The notes under the pieces were generated by a model. The model searched no databases. It worked only from the letters and a program-made list of their open reading frames with translations, and was not told the DNA's origin. From Paramacrobiotus richtersi (Eukaryota; Tardigrada; Eutardigrada; Parachela; Macrobiotidae), in contig JAQGAU010000226.1 in NCBI GenBank assembly GCA_034698045.1, positions 1-33,898 of the forward strand: a stretch of DNA of 33,898 nucleotides, given 5' to 3'. Below, piece after piece: positions 10,238-21,050 of this stretch; positions within the stretch are counted from its first letter, which is position 1, and each line of letters starts with the position of its first letter. A program made the translations under genes and the position numbers.

Positions 10238-12002
10238 ATGTTTCCCAAAGCAATACGCGGGTTTGCAAAATTGGTAATTATATACGCATCCAGTTTTGTA
10301 ATCGGAACATTCTTTGCGTTTTCTACCCATTTGCGAAAGGACCTCTTCACAGGAAGTTTCCGTCGACAAAATTAAATGTAAACTCGCTCATTATTGGCTT
10401 TTCAAACAGTCCCGTCGCCCGGAAACGGCTCTTCCGATGAATGCCATTTACAGTTTATCGAATATCGTAGCAGTGATTTCGAAGAGTTATGGGCAAAGAA
10501 TGTCGAACAATGGGAGAGTGATCCTTGCAAACTGCTCCCAGATCAATGACACAAAGCAAAAGCATGGATTAATTACGCAGTTCCCGCCCAGACCGCTGCT
10601 TCAGGTTCTACACCTCCTTCCGATGTATTCAGCATATTCAAGTACAGAAATACCTGCAACGATCAAATGGAAAATGTGTATATTGAACCCTTGGCGTTTA
10701 TCACCAGACATCCGTTCGTATGTGCGTCCAAAATAAAGGACAAGAAGAATTTGTATAAGCATTTGCCGGATAAGACATAGATTGTGACTGACTGGAACAT
10801 GCCCCGTGGAAGAGCCTTGTGTTTTGATCTCGGCGCTAGCTTCTATGACAGAGGCGCAGGTATTGCTGTACCATAGGTAGTATGACATGGACGGAAAGTA
10901 TTCAAGCATAACTAAAAGTTACGCACGTGCACGTCTTTATAGTTCCGAACGGTATATATATTACACGAGAAACGTGGCATGCATGAATAACTAAGAATTT
11001 TGTACAACATATGATTGTGCAGAATAACTAATTATATACCAGGCATAATTTGAAAATAGTTTTTCAACGGCGTTTCCGGATTCCGTGATTTGATAGCTTT
11101 ATGTATACATATTTGGAATTTTAAGAGCTAATCTTGCACGTATGCTGATACTAAATGCTTATCAGCTCGATTGTACATTGTGCAGCGTACGAGCTAATAA
11201 ATGGGCTGAATTTTTGTATTTCTCGATCTTATCTTAAATTTGAGCCTATGACTATACAGAGTGTTAAGCAAACGAGACAATATGTGGTAAAACAGATGTC
11301 TAAAGGAGTCAAAGGACTGATAGCACATTGTGCACTTGTGGCGCGATTTGGTTTCGACTCTACCGAAAGTTGCATTGATATTAAAAAAAAAATAAAACAA
11401 AAATATAAATCAAAAAAATATAACACAGTCATCAGTATTATCAGCTGTTATCAATTTATAACAGTTGATAATACTGATGGCTATTATATTGTTTTGACTT
11501 AATTTTAAGCATGTGCGATACCTAATGCGCGTTTTCTTGTTTTACAGGTAGCAAGAGTCAGCGATGGATGGTTGACCAATATGCAAAACGTGGCGTGTAC
11601 CGCATCTTCGCTTGGGAAGCCGAGCAGTTCAACGCCACCGATGTGTTCGCCGCCATTCCAGGATAGCTTCCGCACAAATACCACTGGTACAGTCTTCCTG
11701 TTACATGCGCAGAAAATAATGATCGGAACCCGTGGACAATTTTATCACGCGTGGCTGTCCCGGAGGATTACGTCGTGGTCAAGGTCGACATCGATACTCC
11801 CGGCATCGAGAATGCACTGGTGCAGCAGTTGATTAAGAATGCATCTTTGACTTCTCTAGTGGATAAGTTTTACTTTGAGCATAATGTTAATTTGACAACT
11901 ATGGCGAAGTTTTGGGGAAATTTGAATCTGACTTAGAGCGATACGTTCGATGTTTTCTTGGCATTGAGGCGGCCTGGGATCTGCGCCAATTCTTGGGTTT
12001 AA
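10238..12002 (+). pseudogene. Decayed duplicate of the FkbM-like methyltransferase gene
   Basis: Collinear copy of the gene at 3155-5093, including flanks and both introns, so it arose by DNA duplication and not by retroposition. Exon equivalents are about 10238-10351, 10406-10859 and 11548-12002. Lesions: the intron 1 donor GT is now GG (10352-10353) and its acceptor AG is now AA (10404-10405); in-frame stops lie at 10547-10549 (TGA), 10778-10780 (TAG), 11664-11666 (TAG) and 11934-11936 (TAG). Three 6-base in-frame deletions also occur, two in exon 2 (near 10725 and 10748) and one in exon 3 (near 11600). The SAM loop region and the VDIDTPGIE block can still be read. With both sites of one intron gone and four stops it cannot make the full enzyme. 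Fragments could be transcribed, but nothing suggests function. Confidence 0.92.
11430..11479 (+). repeat. Near-perfect hairpin in the pseudogene intron
   Basis: Two 22-base arms (11430-11451 and 11458-11479), differing at one position, flank a 6-base loop CAATTT. The left arm begins CATCAGTATTATCAGC. The intact gene's intron has only a loosely similar stretch (TTATACTGATAACAG), so the palindrome was probably built in this copy or lost in the other. Confidence 0.85.
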
Positions 12003-13149
12003 ATTTAAGATACAGATTTGACTGCCGACGGACATAATGCCAGCTAATCGCAATCCGCTGCGCGGGTACTAGGAAACCTTGGTTTGGGATCTGGGACTGG
12101 ACCTGGTAGACTGAGATATGGTATAGTCCTGGCAGATACTTAATTACACAATCGTACACAATAGCTGGTATGCATCTGGAACCAATCGACAGAGTGGGAA
12201 ATTAGTATGTGGTCGTATGGGTTGTTAATGTTACCAGTGTTAATCGCTATTCTGTGACTGATTCATTGCATGCCGACGTACGTTGTCACACCTCCACGAC
12301 TCACACATAACTCTCACAGCAAAAAGGTAAAAGTTTATGGTAGAGTAACAGGACCGTGGCATAAGTGCAAGGTGTAAGTACACACTCAAGCCACACGAAT
12401 ATTATATGTACGCGTACGTATACGTATATCTCTGCCTCATACAATTCCTTTGTTTCCGATTAAGCAACAATTTTGTGTACTTTGCGTTAGCCAATGCCAT
12501 TTTCTATCATTGTTTTAAAAAAGTTAAAACCCAGAGAAAACATTTTAAGGCTGGGTTTTTTATCTTAACAAAATAGTTTTAAGTTACTGCAGACTGCAGC
12601 TTTTACTGGTTTTTGCGGAAAACAATATCTGGTAGAAAGGGTTACACGTAAAATGTAGCCTAACTGGAAAGAAGCTGAAAGTAGGAACTGCATGAACCTG
12701 GAGGTATGAGACAGAGATAAAAACTGAAGGAATTTACTGTACAACGGTTACCAAAGAACCATGTGATAACTTCGAGCGGATTAACAGGTAATCTCATCGC
12801 TTTGCAGTCACATCTCCACTTTTAGCCACCTTCGGCTATTCAGTTCTATTCGTCGCCAGAACTTTCTAACGACAGCTCGCCAGAGCTATCGCCGAGTTCT
12901 CACTAGTACTAAGTTGTTTGCTTCACTTGGAAGTATAGTAATCAACAACAAAAACCCAGATGGTCAGGAAGTACACGTACACTACAGGTTATTCAGCAAA
13001 CAAATAAATGGTCACATCGGACAATGTCGGCACTGTTCGCGCAACCTGTAACTTTGGCTTTCTTCTGTTCGCCAGTTACGCATCTCAGTGTTTTGCGTCG
13101 CTGATCTTCAGATACACTAATAAAAAAAGTGAGGTTTAATTTTGAGAAA
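12003..13149. other. Intergenic region
   Basis: No supported gene. A weak inverted repeat, AAAACCCAG near 12527 against CTGGGTTTT near 12553, could fold, but no terminator role is expected in this eukaryotic setting. The last 150 bases should hold the promoter and 5' leader of the gene at 13150. Confidence 0.5.
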
Positions 13150-14326
13150 ATGACAATATTCGCTGCCGCTGAATTGTCCATCAGGTCGATAACTCCGAAA
13201 TTCCGCACCTGCGGGAGTATCGTATTCATCGTATTGGCAGCATTTATTTCTCTTCACGCTTTTATGACTGTAACCGAAATCCGCATCTTCCCTTCATACG
13301 CTTTCTCCATAACAGGACGACATCTTATGATTTTTTATAATGGCTCGACGAAAAAATTAAATGATCCTACTGATGGAAAGCAGGAATCTTCTGTAAAGAA
13401 GTCATTCCGGTTGACGCTATGCGCCATGGTCCACAACGAAGTCCCGTATTTGATAGAATGGATTGAATTTCACCGACTGCAGGTATAGCAGAGAAATATT
13501 AAACTGTTTTCTACGTTATATAATCACAATTAGTCTATATGACTAGTAGTCATATTCATACACAGGAACCGTAAGTTTAAGGATACCTTAATTCATAGAT
13601 AATATATTAATAAGATAACTTATTTCTTCGCTATATCTATATCTTTGTACACAGAAGTACAGTAGGGAAAAAAATGTCTATAACAGCGGAATCAATATTA
13701 ACACTAATTAATCCACTTTCGTTGGTTTTACCGGAAGTAGCAATGTCTTTGATTTTCAGGGTGTAGATCATTTTGTTTTATATAATTACTACTCGACTGA
13801 CTCAATGGAGTACATCCCAATGCTATATGAACCATACCGCATGAATCTCACCATCCGCATATCACCCGCCCGATTCTTTGGACATGAACGGAACGACGCC
13901 AGTTTTGAGGAAACATTCAACTACACAATGGTCGACTGTTATATCCGATACCGGCAATATTCGCACTTCATGTTATTGGCGACGGCAGGGCATTTTGTGT
14001 TTTCGCCCATGTATAATTCGGTACAGGACTTTCTGGAGAGCGAAGCGGAAAACATGAGTGCGCTGCGAATTCCTGCGCTGAAATTTGGGACATCCGGAGT
14101 GAGCGGGAAGTTTCGGACATGGCTGGGACCGGACTCGTATACCGGCGGAGTGGATTTGTTGTACGAACCGGTGAATAATGACACAGACGGGTATCCACTG
14201 GTTATGGAGACAAACAAGTACCGAGCACCACATCCTGGTCTGGATGAGATTGTAAACAGTGATGCAGTCAACGGAACAGATGACGAGAAGGTCAGCGTAG
14301 GAAGAAATAGTTGGGTTGTTGGATGA
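13150..14326 (+). CDS. Divergent GT92-like protein, probable pseudoenzyme
   Basis: Two exons, 13150-13482 and 13760-14326, joined in phase 0 (CTGCAG|GTATAG; GATTTTCAG|GGT), encode 299 residues. Residues 22-40 form a type II signal anchor, unlike the signal-peptide-like starts of the other two GT92 genes. The family entry CAMVHNE (91-97) and EWIEFHRLQGVDHF are clear, and KFGTSG and YRAPHPGLDE are kept. The two acidic motifs are altered: the paralogues' FYEDESTDD is LYNYYSTDS here (118-126), and their ITDVDEFMF is LATAGHFVF (184-192), so the expected metal or donor ligand is missing. The protein ends shortly after APHPGLDE and lacks the KSIWRPDK and VEELR blocks. Reading frames are clean, arguing for a maintained non-catalytic protein over a dead gene. 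A polyadenylation signal AATAAA lies at 14403. Splice sites are good; function is open. Confidence 0.8.
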
Positions 14327-15187
14327 AATTCTAGAAACGAAGCAGAATTCTCTTTGTAGGCTGAAAGAATCTGTAGTCCGCCTAAATGATACACTTTACC
14401 AAAATAAAAAAAATTAGTGTAAAATAACTTTGTAAATTATAATTAGGCTTTTCAAAAATTAAAATGATAACAAGCTACAAACTAATGTAACACTTAGTGC
14501 AAGAACAATATATATTATTATATAAGCGTTAATACTAAACAGGCCGACAGAAAAAAAAATAAATCGAGTAATGCAATGTAAGCCAAAATATTTGTAAGAA
14601 AATATGACTTAAAATTACAGGGCAGTAAATTAATTTACCTTTTTTTTCTTCAAACATAACTGACTTACACGCTGCAACGTTGATAACACACGTTAGAAAA
14701 ACGAAGAAGATAATTAATTAACACATTTCGAGCAAATATATCTCGTGAAGCTGTTCGGCGTTGTATGTTAATCGTGTTTCTGTAACCATTTTATTTTACT
14801 TTACACAACCGATGATTTGATTCTGCGTTTGTCAATATCATGTCTGTGTCGTTGCATCGCCGTTAACTAGGCAAAGATTGTGTCGACATGAGCCATTTAT
14901 TTGTTGGTCAGTGGGCTCGCCTATTAAACAAAAAGTTTGATCATCTCAAGAAAACATTTGGATTAAGAACGCGAAAAATGATCTATAAACCGATCTATAA
15001 ACTTGTTTCTGCTTTCGTCTGCTTGCTTAAATACGTGTCATCGCGCTTTTTATTACTAACTTACCGACCTATGTCACGGTTTTCTTTTACAAGGTTGCAC
15101 TGTCTGGCTTTCTAGACTACAACCACGTGCGTCGGATCGTCTTACATAACACTAATTAGAGGAAGCCGGTACTGCACCAAACTCAAC
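14327..15187. other. AT-rich intergenic region
   Basis: 3' flank of the GT92-like gene, then very AT-rich DNA to about 14800. A short frame from ATG at 14888 to 15115 is basic and hydrophobic. It has no recognisable domain, so I do not call it; it may lie in the 5' leader of the gene at 15188. Confidence 0.5.
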
Positions 15188-15748
15188 ATGTCCGAATGTC
15201 TCGCTCCGCAGACCGATACTGTCACTGTCGGTTTCTCCAAACTCCGCGCCGACAATCACGAATGGCGCAGCACCGAACACGCCAGATCCCTAATGAACCT
15301 CGGACTGGTTTACCCCTTCCAGTATCAGTTTATTTGTGACCAGTGGTATTCCCGAATCCTTGACACTTTAAAACTGGAGAAATATGGGATGGCGGTAAAA
15401 GAAAATATCATGAAATTACAGCCCAGGATATTTCTGGATGTAGGAAGAGAGTGTAACGAAAGGGCACTGGCCAGTGGTCAGCAAGTGAAATGTCCAGTAG
15501 AGTATCCGCATCCTTTTGGAAATGACGGACTGAGACAGTTGTTTAAATGCTGTAAATATGATTCGGACGATGAAAATAAACCGCTGACGGAGCATTCTGA
15601 AAACTGTTTGAATAATTCCTTTGTGAAGTGCAAAGATCCAAAGGGAAAGGGAAAGTGGTTGCATAGAAGCTGTTGTGATCCCATGAGATCTGTTATGACC
15701 GTTGTAACTATGATGGAAACGAATGATAAAGACTTACAAGTATACTGA
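15188..15748 (+). CDS. Unrecognised Cys-rich protein, 186 residues
   Basis: One intact frame from ATG (context CAACATG) to TGA. I do not recognise the family. The N-terminal half is mixed alpha/beta in character with aromatic residues (YPFQYQFICDQWYS). From about residue 78 there are ten Cys and several His in a spacing that could bind zinc or form disulfides: CNE, KCPVEYPH, KCCKYDSDD, HSENC, KCKDPKGKGKWLHRSCCDP. There is no signal peptide or membrane segment, so if zinc is bound it would be in the cytoplasm or nucleus. It sits between two GT92-type genes on the same strand but shows no sign of glycan function. AATAAA lies at 15840, 92 bases after the stop, supporting a short 3' UTR. Partial copies of its KCKDPKGKGKW codons lie downstream at 15935-16026. 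It could instead be an exon of a larger gene. Confidence 0.6.
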   Translation: MSECLAPQTDTVTVGFSKLRADNHEWRSTEHARSLMNLGLVYPFQYQFICDQWYSRILDTLKLEKYGMAVKENIMKLQPRIFLDVGRECNERALASGQQVKCPVEYPHPFGNDGLRQLFKCCKYDSDDENKPLTEHSENCLNNSFVKCKDPKGKGKWLHRSCCDPMRSVMTVVTMMETNDKDLQVY

Positions 15749-15934
15749 AGAAAAGAAAAAGCTGAATCACACGGTGAAACGACACCAGTGTTTACACTGG
15801 TCACGGATGTACATATGTACCACGTTCTGATACAGCACTAATAAATTCTGATTGAAAACATATTTTATTAGCATGACATATTTTACATGTATAAAACCTA
15901 GTTTATTAACATTATATTTAGCACACGAGAAGGT

Positions 15935-16026
15935 TTGTCTGATTATTATTGTAAAGAGTGCAAAGATCCGAAGGGAAAGGGAAAAGCGACTGCATACGGT
16001 ATAAGGGAAAGGGAAAGTGGTTGAAT
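15935..16026 (+). repeat. Partial tandem copies of the upstream gene's Cys/Lys-rich segment
   Basis: Bases 15935-15998 resemble 15607-15671 of the preceding gene (shared GTGCAAAGATCC and AAGGGAAAGGGAAA), and 16002-16024 repeats the end of that unit (AAGGGAAAGGGAAAGTGGTT). They lie after that gene's stop and polyadenylation signal and carry no long frame. They look like fragments left by local duplication. Confidence 0.75.
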
Positions 16027-16975
16027 CTGTATGTAAGTTACCTACGGCAGGTACGCACGTAAATACAAAAGAATCGTTTACGTCTCGCTTGGTTGGAGCG
16101 AAACGAGAACCTACTCGTATGCGTGCAACCACTGACAGTGGACAATCCCGAATGAGAGCGCACACTTGCGCGTGTTTCTGTTCTAAAATGGTTTATGCGC
16201 ACTTGCGCAGTGATTCTTCCGTATAATTCTATGTTGTTTATGCTTTCGATAACTTAGTTCCATCTCCCTTATAACTTATAGAAGTGAAACACCATAATAG
16301 CTCAAAAAATAGAGAAAACAATTGGGTTAGTAGTCCCAACTCCAAACTAACATTTCGAATTGAAAGAAAACAGTTGTACTCATTTTCAGTGAACATGGAA
16401 GTCTACGAGAGGTGACTAGAAATGAAACAAGGCAGCCGTAACGTCTGTACAGCGCTTTGAAAACCAATTCCGTGTACTCAGTGCATTTCAGTGCCCGACA
16501 ACTGTATGATTATTACGTCATCTCGCGCTCTGTAGGTCGTGATAAAAGAAAAAGCGACGTTTACAGGGCGTAAATAGTTGCTCTTATTTTTGCGGTTTCA
16601 TCTACTTTCGGCTAGATACGGTTGTGAGACTCATTGCCTGCGCTTTGTTTAGGGATTGTTTTGCATTGTTTCACTAGACGTCGCGACTCGCGATTTTGCT
16701 CAAACAAGCAAGAACACTGATCCAGTTCTAAATAAAACACTTCAATGACCACGCGAACGGATAAACGATCCACACAAAGCGTTTGTCTACTGCCGACCGA
16801 GGCGTCATGTACTGATGAACGTACTTTATCCTGCATTACAACCAGCAACAGATGTTTATTTCTGGTTGCGGCGTCGGGCTTGCTGGCAAATGTTAGAAGA
16901 CCCACAAAGTGACGTACAGTATACGGATAATAAACTTATAACTCTCTCGTGGATTTATACAAACGCTTGTTGAAA
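16027..16975. other. Upstream region of the second GT92 gene
   Basis: No gene seen. From about 16500 to the ATG this DNA is related to 5600-5835 and, in part, to 7390-7560 upstream of the other GT92 gene. Shared features include CCAGTTCTAAATAAAAC and GATAATAAAC just before the gene. This suggests the promoter was duplicated with the gene. Confidence 0.55.
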
Positions 16976-18034
16976 ATGATGCATTTTAACATCATTTTTG
17001 TACTCAATTTTTTAACATACGTTGCGATAACCGCGGCTAATGCAAGCAGATGGAGATATTTCTTAACCGCATGCGCCATGATTCGTAACGAAATGGGCGT
17101 CATCCTGGAATGGATTGAATTCCACCGCATACAGGGCGTAGACCACTTCATCTTTTACGAAGACGAAAGTACCGACGATATCTACTTGCTTCCCCGTCTG
17201 TATTCCGATCTCGGCTATCCCGATTTGGTGGAAATCTACCCAGTCAACTTTCGCCGCTTTAGCCGGCCGTCTGGTCGTCGGCATAACGACCACGATAAAG
17301 GGCAATATCAGGGACTAAACCATTGTAACACTCGGATGAGAAACGTTTCCCAGTGGTTACTGATCACCGATGTCGATGAGTTCATGTTCTCCCCCAAATT
17401 CGGAACAATTCAAAAGTATTTGCTGCAAAAGACAAAGTCGAACACGAGGGAAATTAACGTCCAGGTTATTGCATTTGGAACATCTGGAGCTTCGAAAGAA
17501 AACCGAGTCCGATTGGCACTGGATCCCTACGAAAACAACATAACGGTCATCAATGATTTGTTCGATGACAATTTGCTACTTTTATCCCGGAATCCCAAAC
17601 GGGCGCCGTATCCCGAATTGGATAAAGACTATAAGAGACGCTACAAAGAGATCTGCGCACCAACCGAGCAGTCGCCGCGGCATGGATGCGTACACGGCAC
17701 TGGTAAATCGATTTGGCGGCCGGACAAATGCGGCGCGGCCTTTATGCATTTTTGCCATGAGCCAGTAAGCGGTCATGCACTGCATCCGTCGGTGGAAGAA
17801 CTGCGAATTAATCATTACAGATTTCGTTCAGAGGAGCATATGGAATATTTCCCGAATAATTTAGTTAGCGCATGGGTGGCGAACAAGGTATCTTCCTTTG
17901 AAAATTTCGATCGGATTTGGTTTTCCAGCGTGGAAGACAGCTCGATTGACCGCTACACCGAGAAGCTTTCTGTTAACCTGCATAATTTTCCGACTGTTGT
18001 GATCAGCTATGCGAATACTAATGACACGACATAA
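16976..18034 (+). CDS. GT92 (DUF23-like) glycosyltransferase, second intact copy
   Basis: Intronless frame of 352 residues, close paralogue of the gene at 7648 along nearly its whole length. The first ATG of an ATGATG pair gives a signal sequence (MMHFNIIFVLNFLTYVAI). Motifs: CAMIRNE (33-39), EDESTDD (62-68), ITDVDEFMF (120-128), AFGTSG, KSIWRPDK and VEELRINHY. All the acidic residues expected of an active glycosyltransferase are kept. Compared with the 7648 copy it lacks the small internal ISG duplication and has a shorter C-terminus. The protein should be secreted or held in the Golgi lumen. Its upstream DNA matches the other GT92 copies, so similar regulation is likely, though that is inference. 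Confidence 0.92.
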   Translation: MMHFNIIFVLNFLTYVAITAANASRWRYFLTACAMIRNEMGVILEWIEFHRIQGVDHFIFYEDESTDDIYLLPRLYSDLGYPDLVEIYPVNFRRFSRPSGRRHNDHDKGQYQGLNHCNTRMRNVSQWLLITDVDEFMFSPKFGTIQKYLLQKTKSNTREINVQVIAFGTSGASKENRVRLALDPYENNITVINDLFDDNLLLLSRNPKRAPYPELDKDYKRRYKEICAPTEQSPRHGCVHGTGKSIWRPDKCGAAFMHFCHEPVSGHALHPSVEELRINHYRFRSEEHMEYFPNNLVSAWVANKVSSFENFDRIWFSSVEDSSIDRYTEKLSVNLHNFPTVVISYANTNDTT

Positions 18035-18596
18035 TATTAAACGGGATCGGTACTTACGATATTCTGCTCATTTTTTAATTTTGGAGCATAAAGCAGGAAA
18101 CATCCAAAGATGATAAATGGCTGTAAATATATATGCTGAATGAAGTGGCCACGGACAAGACTACTTGTGTTTCGGGCCTAATGTTTTTTATACGCGAGGA
18201 AGCTTTCGCGCTCCGGGACAAGATATCGGGCATCAAGTACCGTATTCTCGCGCCGAGAGACAGTTCAGCCAACAGCAGCGCTCAGCATGTTACGGAACTT
18301 GGCGTTGAAGCTCAACTTTCTACTCAATATGGAGCAAGGAAATGAAGTGTACGCGGACGGGTGACGAGTAGTATAAAGACTGATCCCCCGAACACGCCGA
18401 AAAGATGTCCGCAATGTGCTGATTACTAAATAGTTTTTTATTTTATGTGGCAAGTTCAAATGGCGCTTTGCTACGAATTTGTGAAATCGTTAACAATCAT
18501 TAATTTTTAACATACACGTGTAGCGGTCTACGTATATATGGGGTGATCCATCAAAGCGATGAGTGAAAGAAACTCACCCCGTAGAATTATTCTAAC

Positions 18597-18731
18597 AAGG
18601 AGTCCACGGGAGATGCAAAATTCAAATCTCTTTCAGTATTTTACGATAAGCAATACTCGATCTAAGAAGGGTTGAAAAATATAGTGCGAGCCTAACTGAG
18701 CTATACATTTTGTATCTCGTGTGGACTCCTT
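18597..18731. repeat. Inverted repeat, 25-base arms
   Basis: The arm at 18597-18621 (AAGGAGTCCACGGGAGATGC and five more) pairs with 18707-18731 at 22 of 25 positions, with an 85-base spacer. A second, smaller pair, GGGGTGA at 18540-18546 and TCACCCC at 18574-18580, lies just outside. It may be a small foldback element or MITE relic. No clear target-site duplication is seen. Confidence 0.7.
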
Positions 18732-20570
18732 CATGTAAGGCGAACGAACATGCATCTAGCCATTTAAATTTGGTTCAACAATATTTAAATGCACAGTATT
18801 TGAATTATTCTGAAGTTTAATTCAAAGGTATCACTTACGTATGAATATTTGAATATGTACGAAATTACTCCGGTTTAATGTTCGTGACATTTGACAAAGG
18901 ATCTAGATGGGAGCGTTTTGCTCATTATTTCGGTCAGATTATGGAGTCCGAGTTATTGTTTCCCCATTGGTACTACATGCAGGAGTATATCCCATCGAGT
19001 CACGCACAAACCATTCAATAACCCAACTGACCAATGGTAGGTCGGGGGACTTTTTTCGAACTATACGGTGGAAAATGGCCCCAATAAACGAACAAGCAAG
19101 AAATGCTGTTCATATACTCATGAAACGATACAAATTTGAGTTAAGGGAGATTTCTTTCAATGTGCTTGATAACTCCTGCAAGTAATTATGTCGGCAGACA
19201 TAAATGTTGCTGATGTTGATTTTCAGCATAATTTGCATAATGTAAATGTTCATGGGAGCATGCAGGCGCCAAATGTTATTGTTGCTTCTATGTATCTAGA
19301 GTATGATTGTTGTTGTTCCACTTAAGCACTGCGATTTGGCCAAGTCCGACCGAAATGCTAGGGCGGCTTCCATAGGTCACCAGTTTAAGAAGCAGAATTC
19401 TGTAATAACTCAACGGATAGGCCAGTCCCTTGTGTACCGTTTCAGGTACGTACCTGTTCAGAAGTCTGTATACAGCCTTCTGACTTTACACTCCATTTTG
19501 AACTTAAGCAGTATTTAGACTGAGTGCCTCCCGGCTTGAAAACCCATCAGGTCGATTAAAGGACTTTTGATAAGCATTTGTGGGTTTAGGTTCTAGTGTT
19601 CAACTTTTACAGTTAATTGCGCAAAAGATTAGCATATAATCATATTACATATATATCAGTTTCCTTTGCTGCACAAATGGACATTTTCCTTCCGTCTGAG
19701 AAACTGATTCGAGCTGGCACTCTGTATTACGACCAAAGTGTTCTGCTTTGCATTTTACGATCAAGCAAACTGTTATATGTCACAGTGCTTCTTGGGGCCG
19801 CGTCGCCGCTGTGATATTTTTAACCTGGGTTTATTTGTTCTGCCATTTATAATGGCATAGATACATACTTCATAACATAAGAAGATTGCGTACTTGACCC
19901 TGTGGTTGTTGTGAAGCTGGGTGCATGTCCTCATCCTGATAACCATTCTGCGGTCGTGTGTGTGCTTTCATTATGGTTCTGTGCTTTATGTATAACCAGT
20001 ATGACATTCACGGTTCTCAATCCCATGAAAGTACTTCCGCACGGCGAAGGTTTTTACCACATACAGTAAGTGCTAACTGCTAAGATCAGTTACTTTTCCT
20101 GTATTGTGCGGAAAGGTCACCATGACGATACCGACCCACTCAATTCATTTTACTGCCTACTCCACACATCTGTTTTGAGAGTGCTTGACCAGATGCTCAG
20201 GAATGCCGATGCACAAAGGAAGCCTAAGGTACGTAGACCAAAACTGTGATGCTTTGGTTTAGTGATTTCCAGCTTCATCAGCCCTAAGCGGAACAAGGTC
20301 GTGTTGTTCCCCGACACAACTTACATTCCTTCTGTCGATGGCGATTACGATGCTAGTCTAAGCACTTATAATAAAAACAAAGAAAACCGGTAACACTTGG
20401 CGACTATAATAGTTACAGTTCTAAGTAGAAGTACTGATTCCCCGCAACGGAAATCGGAAGACACGCTATAGGAAACAAGCCACACTATAGGGCGCTCGTA
20501 CTGCATAACTATAATATTACGAGGATTAGATTTGGTACGTCGCAAACGCGCTACCTAGGGCTGCGCAGAG

Positions 20571-21050
20571 GAACCACCCTTTTTCAAGGTGGGTTTTAAC
20601 GGATTCCTTTGAAAAAGCTGCTCGGAGAATAACACACTGATAAAGTGTCATAAAAAGACTTACCAAAACTGAGCGCTGAATCACTGAAAAACGGAAAATA
20701 TGAAAACAAACCATAGCGAATATGTACATCTAGTTACGACTTCTGGCTATTGTTTCCCTAACCGCAAAATAAATTCCTGTTTATTTTGAATAAGATCTCC
20801 AAAATTATTCCATAACAGACCACGGAAAAGTAATGGACCCATCGTTAAAATCACGTCGCGCATAAAAGTTCTGCATGACAAACAATACAATACCAAATGT
20901 TATAAACAGCGCAAAATATTTTAATGATTCATTACTCTGATCAACCCATTTTTGATCAGCTTCTTTATGATATTTTATCAGTGCGTTATTTTTCAAATAG
21001 TTTTTTTAAAGAGATCCGCTAAAGATAGCGCAAAAAAAGGGTGGGTTCCT
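20571..21050. repeat. Long inverted repeat, arms about 90-110 bases
   Basis: The reverse complement of about 20571-20680 aligns with about 20958-21050 with scattered differences. Shared blocks are TTTATCAGTGnGTTATT and GGGTGGTTCCT (GGGTGGGTTCCT in the second arm). The roughly 280-base centre holds one short minus-strand frame with a hydrophobic run but no ATG near its start. It is consistent with a non-autonomous DNA element with long terminal inverted repeats, or a foldback element. Confidence 0.65.

Larger units (their letters stand above)
9855..12036 (+). repeat. Segmental duplication, copy 2 (FkbM-like pseudogene)
   Basis: Partner of 2770-5126 in the same orientation. It is shorter mainly because its second intron is shorter (about 688 against 841 bases). 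The intact GT92 gene at 7648 lies between the copies. That gene is not part of the duplicated unit. Confidence 0.8.

Noticed and set aside
12520..12565. AAAACCCAG...CTGGGTTTT hairpin as a transcription terminator
   Set aside because: Bacterial-type terminators are not expected in this intron-bearing genome, and no gene ends there.
13939..14394. 151-codon minus-strand frame
   Set aside because: Antisense of the GT92-like exon 2, which has family motifs and good splice sites.
14888..15115. 75-codon basic, hydrophobic frame
   Set aside because: No domain, no splice evidence joining it to the gene at 15188; it could occur by chance.
15789..15806. ACCAGTGT-TT-ACACTGGT palindrome as an operator or regulatory site
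   Set aside because: It lies in a probable 3' UTR; a single short palindrome is not enough to claim function.
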